From: Candidatus Scybalomonas excrementavium
Lineage (GTDB): Bacteria > Bacillota > Clostridia > Lachnospirales > Lachnospiraceae
Assembly (NCBI GenBank): GCA_017694765.1
Contig: JADIML010000225.1
Coordinates: 1-9,636, forward strand
Length of the DNA stretch: 9,636 bases
Direction of reading: 5' to 3'
Position numbers and translations under genes: made by a program. Numbering within the stretch: the first letter of the stretch is position 1; each line of letters opens with the position of its first letter. Shown piece after piece: positions 7,122-9,636 of this stretch. Under the pieces are notes generated by a model. It searched no databases. It was not told where the DNA came from and worked only from the letters and a program-made list of their open reading frames with translations.

Positions 7122-8483
7122 TACATAAAAAGTGTTATTGCTTTTGCTAATACAGCTGGTGGTAAGATTATTATTGGTGTCGATGATAAAACACATGAAA
7201 TAATAGGTGTAGATAAAAATGAAGTTTTTAAAATAATAGATAATATTACAAACACTATTTCAGATATGTGTTATCCTCAGATTTTTCCGAGTATTGAGGT
7301 AGATACAATTGAAGAGAAGAGCGTGGTTGTTATAGAAGTATATCCTGGGGCGTGTAGACCTTATTATATGAAATCAAAAGGAAAAGAAGAAGGTACTTAT
7401 ATTAGAGTTTCAGGAACATCAAGGCCTGCTGATGAAGCAATTTTAAAAGATTTAGACTTGCAAGGAAGCCATAATTCTTTTGATGAGATGATTTGTGTGG
7501 AATAAAAGTATGATGAAGATCAGGCGAAACAATTATGTCATGCTATTAAAAAATATATGATAGAATCTTCAAAAACAGTAAGTGAAAAAGAAAATATAAA
7601 AGATGTTTCAATACAGAATTTGATTAATTGGGGAGTTATTAAAAATTTGGATGGAACATTAGTACCAACAAATGCATTTGTATTATTGACAAATAATACA
7701 TTTCCATTTGCAAAAATTCAGTGTGCATTATTTAAAGGAACAGAAAGAGTTGTCTTTATTGATAAAAGAGATTTTGATGGTCCGTTGTATAAACAGATAG
7801 AAGAAGCTTATGAATTTGTATTAAAACATATCAATCTAGGTTCAGAAATAAATGGACTTATAAGAACAGATGCATATGAGTTGCCAACAGAAGCAATTAG
7901 GGAAGCGATTGTAAATGCTACAACACATAGAAATTTTTTAGATAGAGCATGTGTACAAGTAGCAGTATATGACGATAGAGTAGAGATTACTTCACCGGGA
8001 ATGCTATATGGTGGACTTACAATAGAGCAAATTAAAGAAGGTGGTTCAAAGATTAGAAATCGATGTATTGCTGAAGTTTTTAGTAGAATGAAGATTATTG
8101 AAAGTTGGGGAACTGGGATTAAAAGAATGTTCAGTTCGTGTAGAGAATATGGGATTCGAGAACCAGAGTTAATTGAAATAGGAGATAGTTTTCGAGTGAA
8201 TTTATATAGACCTTCTTATGAGGAAAAACATAAAAGTTCACCAAAAAGTTCACCAAAAAGTTCACCAAAAAGTTCACTAAAAGAGGTGAATCAAACACAA
8301 GAAAAAATTATAAAGATGATTTTAAATAATCCGAAAATAACACAGATAACAATGGCAGAACAATTAGAAATTACATTAAGAGCTGTTAAAAAGAGTATAA
8401 AGGAATTGAATGAAAAAGGAATATTAAAAAGAATTGGTTCTGCTAGAGGTGGTTATTGGGAAGTAGATGAGAAGGAAAAATAG
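7122..8483 (+). pseudogene. Schlafen/AlbA-type ATP-binding regulator, 5'-truncated and interrupted
   Basis: One frame runs from 7122 to the stop at 8481 and is broken only by TAA at 7503-7505. It begins inside the AlbA_2/Schlafen domain (VIAFANTAGGKIIIGVDD), with TAA at 7119 just upstream and no start codon, so roughly 25-35 N-terminal residues are lost. YIRVSGTSRPA closes that domain. After the stop the match resumes at once (KYDEDQAKQLCHAIKKYM, LINWGV, LVPTNAFVLLT). It continues through a COG2865-type ATP-binding region (EAIREAIVNATTHR, ITSPGMLYGG, ESWGTGIKRM), an SSPK repeat and a C-terminal winged helix (ITMAEQLEITLRAVKKSIKE). Arginines are mostly AGA and ATA is frequent, unlike the flanking genes, which hints at transfer. 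ATG 7557 could in principle start a shorter C-terminal protein, but no convincing ribosome binding site is seen there. Confidence 0.85.
8232..8279 (+). repeat. Four 12-base tandem repeats encoding SSPK
   Basis: The unit AAAAGTTCACCA occurs four times head to tail; the last copy ends CACTA instead of CACCA. Read in the pseudogene frame it gives KSSP repeated, then KSSL. It forms the linker between the ATP-binding region and the C-terminal winged helix. Similar short Ser/Lys-rich repeats are common at this point in related proteins. The near-identity of the copies suggests recent slippage expansion. Confidence 0.9.
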
Positions 8484-8599
8484 AAAGCAAATTAAGATGT
8501 TATATTTTGAGGATATGTTTCATAGACAGACAATAAAACTGAACTTTTGGGGAATAAATGAAAGAAACATAGAAAAATAGGGATTGTGTGGGTGATAAA
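8484..8599 (+). other. Intergenic stretch with nothing recognised
   Basis: Between the Schlafen-type pseudogene stop and the GNAT relic. It is AT-rich with several stops in each frame. I see no promoter, hairpin terminator or coding remnant that I can support. Confidence 0.6.
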
Positions 8600-8820
8600 A
8601 TGGGATTTTTAGAAAATAGACTTACTTATGAGCAATATCAGAACTTACGAATAAGCGTAGGATGGAAAAAATTTTCAAAATAACAGGTAAAGGTTGCACT
8701 TGCAAATAGTGGACAGATTTTAAGTGTCATAGAAAATGGAAGAGCAGTTACTATGGTGCGATTGGTTGGCGATGGTATGTATTATGTTAGTGTTGATTTA
8801 GTAGTTGAGCCGGCTTATCA
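8600..8820 (+). pseudogene. GNAT-family N-acetyltransferase relic, interrupted and truncated
   Basis: From ATG 8600 the frame reads MGFLENRLTYEQYQNLRIS then VGWKKFSK, followed by TAA at 8681-8683. It then continues in the same frame with QVKVALANSG and VTMVRLVGDGMYYVSVDLVV before EPAYQ. This is the N-terminal half of a small GNAT acetyltransferase, where the family usually reads YxxLRxSVGW, then RLVGDG and VVxPxYQ. The match stops exactly where the acetyl-CoA-binding QxxGxG motif should follow. There the sequence switches to group II intron tail at about 8821. The stop and the missing cofactor site mean it cannot be active. The ATG at 8753 only starts an internal fragment that reads on into the intron scar to 9001. 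Confidence 0.78.
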
Positions 8821-8825
8821 GAAAA

Positions 8826-8901
8826 TTGAAAGCGCCGAATACGAGAACCGTACGTCCGGTGCTGTGAGAGGACGGGAGTTAGTTACTCCCTCTTACTCGA
8901 T
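8826..8901 (+). mobile_element. Group II intron 3' remnant (domains V and VI only)
   Basis: Domain V is at 8831-8863: AGCGCCG pairs with CGGTGCT (one G-U), enclosing TACG-AGAAC-CGTA and a CGT internal bulge, and begins with the catalytic AGC. Domain VI is at 8864-8901: GTGAGAGG pairs with CCTCTTAC (one G-U), with an inner GGGAG/CTCC hairpin, and ends TACTCGAT with an unpaired A near the end as candidate branch point. The strings GGTGCTGTGAGAGG and TACTCGAT are typical of Firmicutes group II introns, probably class C-like. Domains I-IV and the reverse transcriptase are absent: acetyltransferase sequence lies directly upstream. The element is therefore a deleted, immobile scar. Confidence 0.85.
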
Positions 8902-8917
8902 TTTCTATATTTTTATG

Positions 8918-8946
8918 TTGAGAATCGAAGTTGAAAGTGTTAGAAT
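8918..8946 (+). promoter_or_regulatory. Promoter of the rhodanese/TtcA-like gene
   Basis: TTGAGA (8918-8923) and TAGAAT (8941-8946) are 17 bases apart, each with one mismatch to consensus. Transcription would start near 8953, leaving a leader of about 130 bases before ATG 9085. It starts only 17 bases after the intron end, so the rearranged patch stops just short of it. Confidence 0.55.
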
Positions 8947-9012
8947 AAACAAGGTATACAAACAAGGAATAGCTAGAATAAAAGGATTTTTACTATCTTG
9001 ATTTCTGAGTAA

Positions 9013-9039
9013 CAGCGATTGGTGGATGAGGAATCGTTG
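9013..9039 (+). other. Hairpin in the rhodanese/TtcA-like leader
   Basis: CAGCGATT (9013-9020) pairs with AATCGTTG (9032-9039), eight base pairs with one G-U, around an 11-base loop rich in G. No U-run follows, so it does not look like a terminator. It matches no riboswitch class I recognise and may be chance. Confidence 0.45.
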
Positions 9040-9084
9040 ATAAATATTATAAAAAAGTAAGAGAAATAGAAAGTTGAGGTTTCC

Positions 9085-9636
9085 ATGGAAAACGTTGAAA
9101 TTACCTATGAACAACTAACGAAGTTAAAGGAAGAAGAATATATTTTAATTGATATTCGAGGTGAATCCCATTTAGGGTATGGCATGATCCCAGGAGCGCT
9201 TGCCATGTCCGTAGAAGAGTTGGAAGAGAAAAAAGAGACTTTTTTAAAAGAAAAGAAGATCGTACTATATTGCATTCGAGGCATTATTAGCAAAGAGATT
9301 GCAGAACAATGGCAAGAAGAAGGTTATCAGGCATATAGTTTAGAAAAAGGATATACAGGTTGGGTGATTGCAGAAATGCAAAAGCAACAAGAAGAGCAAG
9401 AAGAAGAGAGTCCTACTAAAAGAATCGAAAAAAGTATTCGTAAAAAATTTCATAAACAATTATTTTCAAAATTTGCAAAAGCGATTAATGAGTATCAGCT
9501 TGTACAAGAAGGAGATAAGATAGCAGTTTGTATTTCTGGTGGAAAAGACTCTATGCTTATGGCAAAATTATTCCAAGAATTAAAATGGCATAATAAATTT
9601 CCATTTGAAGTAGAGTTTTTAGTTATGGATCCAGGA
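9085..9636 (+). CDS. Rhodanese/TtcA-like PP-loop fusion protein (3' end outside window)
   Basis: 184 codons are present and the frame is open at the window end. Residues 1 to about 98 form a rhodanese domain: LIDIRGESHLGYGMIPGA (21-38) and the active-site loop C63-IRGIIS, with a persulfide-forming cysteine. An acidic Glu/Gln-rich linker (99-110) follows. From about residue 118 it matches the N-terminus of TtcA-type tRNA thiolases, with the ATP-binding PP-loop SGGKDS (151-156) in VCISGGKDSMLMAKLF and VMDPG at the cut edge. Such proteins adenylate a tRNA base and insert sulfur; the fused rhodanese probably delivers the sulfur. The cysteines that bind TtcA's iron-sulfur cluster would lie beyond the window. 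ATG 9085 has a weak GAGGT site; an in-frame TAG at 9067 excludes a much longer start. Confidence 0.88.
   Translation, partial: MENVEITYEQLTKLKEEEYILIDIRGESHLGYGMIPGALAMSVEELEEKKETFLKEKKIVLYCIRGIISKEIAEQWQEEGYQAYSLEKGYTGWVIAEMQKQQEEQEEESPTKRIEKSIRKKFHKQLFSKFAKAINEYQLVQEGDKIAVCISGGKDSMLMAKLFQELKWHNKFPFEVEFLVMDPG

Larger units (their letters stand above)
8902..9084 (+). other. Intron-flank and leader region of the rhodanese/TtcA-like gene
   Basis: It contains the promoter at 8918-8946 and a hairpin at 9013-9039. I find no convincing protein remnant: a short open stretch ending SDWWMRNR before TGA at about 9038 is unrecognised and lies after a stop at 8999-9001. It does not obviously continue the acetyltransferase. 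Confidence 0.55.

Noticed and set aside
7266..7505. Independent small protein starting at ATG 7266
   Set aside because: The frame is continuous with AlbA-domain sequence upstream of 7266 and with more of the same protein after the TAA, so it is a piece of one broken gene.
8232..8279. CRISPR-like array
   Set aside because: Units are 12 bases, directly adjacent without spacers, and in frame within a coding remnant.
7503..8683. Stop-codon readthrough or TAA recoding, since two neighbouring genes each have one internal TAA
   Set aside because: TAA is the normal terminator of several intact genes in the window (for example at 1070, 1953 and 6131), and both genes have further damage; simple decay explains them.
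8753..9001. Independent 82-residue protein
   Set aside because: Its first part is the middle of the GNAT relic and the rest is translated group II intron and flank.
8905..9293. Minus-strand open frames near the right end
   Set aside because: Low-complexity Phe/Ser/Ile-rich shadows overlapping the rhodanese/TtcA-like gene and its leader.

Overview
The window is AT-rich DNA with Clostridia-type content: AGGAGG-type ribosome binding sites, a lysine riboswitch with a transcription terminator, an amino-acid ABC permease fused to its own substrate-binding domain, and a rhodanese/TtcA-like fusion. A low-GC Bacillota, probably Clostridia and perhaps Lachnospiraceae, is the best guess; no rRNA or other marker fixes it. 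Bases 1-28 are not genomic. They match the 3' part of the Illumina Nextera read-1 transposase adapter, so this looks like the raw end of an assembled contig.

Layout. (1) 41-1072 (+): a LacI-family repressor whose upstream region is lost to the adapter. (2) 1156-1209: a terminator shared by convergent genes. (3) 1213-3515 (-): a two-gene operon with an ABC ATPase preceded by a fused substrate-binding/permease protein. It is driven by a TTGACA promoter and a lysine riboswitch with terminator (3601-3842), which points to lysine uptake. (4) 3970-6003 (+): a large protein with a degenerate pyruvyltransferase-like N-terminal half, two 4Fe-4S motifs and an FrhB-type C-terminal half. (5) 6023-6066: a second shared terminator. 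(6) 6131-6991 (-): a MurR/RpiR-family sugar-phosphate regulator with its own promoter. (7) 7122-8901: a decayed patch with a Schlafen/AlbA-type pseudogene, a GNAT acetyltransferase relic and the last two domains of a group II intron. (8) 9085-9636 (+): the start of a rhodanese/TtcA-like fusion, cut by the window end, with a promoter just after the intron scar.

How the genes work together. The lysine operon is self-contained: the riboswitch should shut off the transporter when cellular lysine is high. The two sugar-type regulators have no visible target genes here. The 7.1-8.9 kb patch looks like a graveyard of accessory genes between the RpiR-type regulator and the tRNA-thiolation-like gene. 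Two relics each keep a readable frame broken by one TAA, and the intron is reduced to domains V and VI.

I do not see convincing evidence of a wholly new system. The points most worth a second look are the riboswitch-based substrate assignment, the degenerate N-terminal domain on the FrhB-type protein, and the intron tail fused to the GNAT relic.
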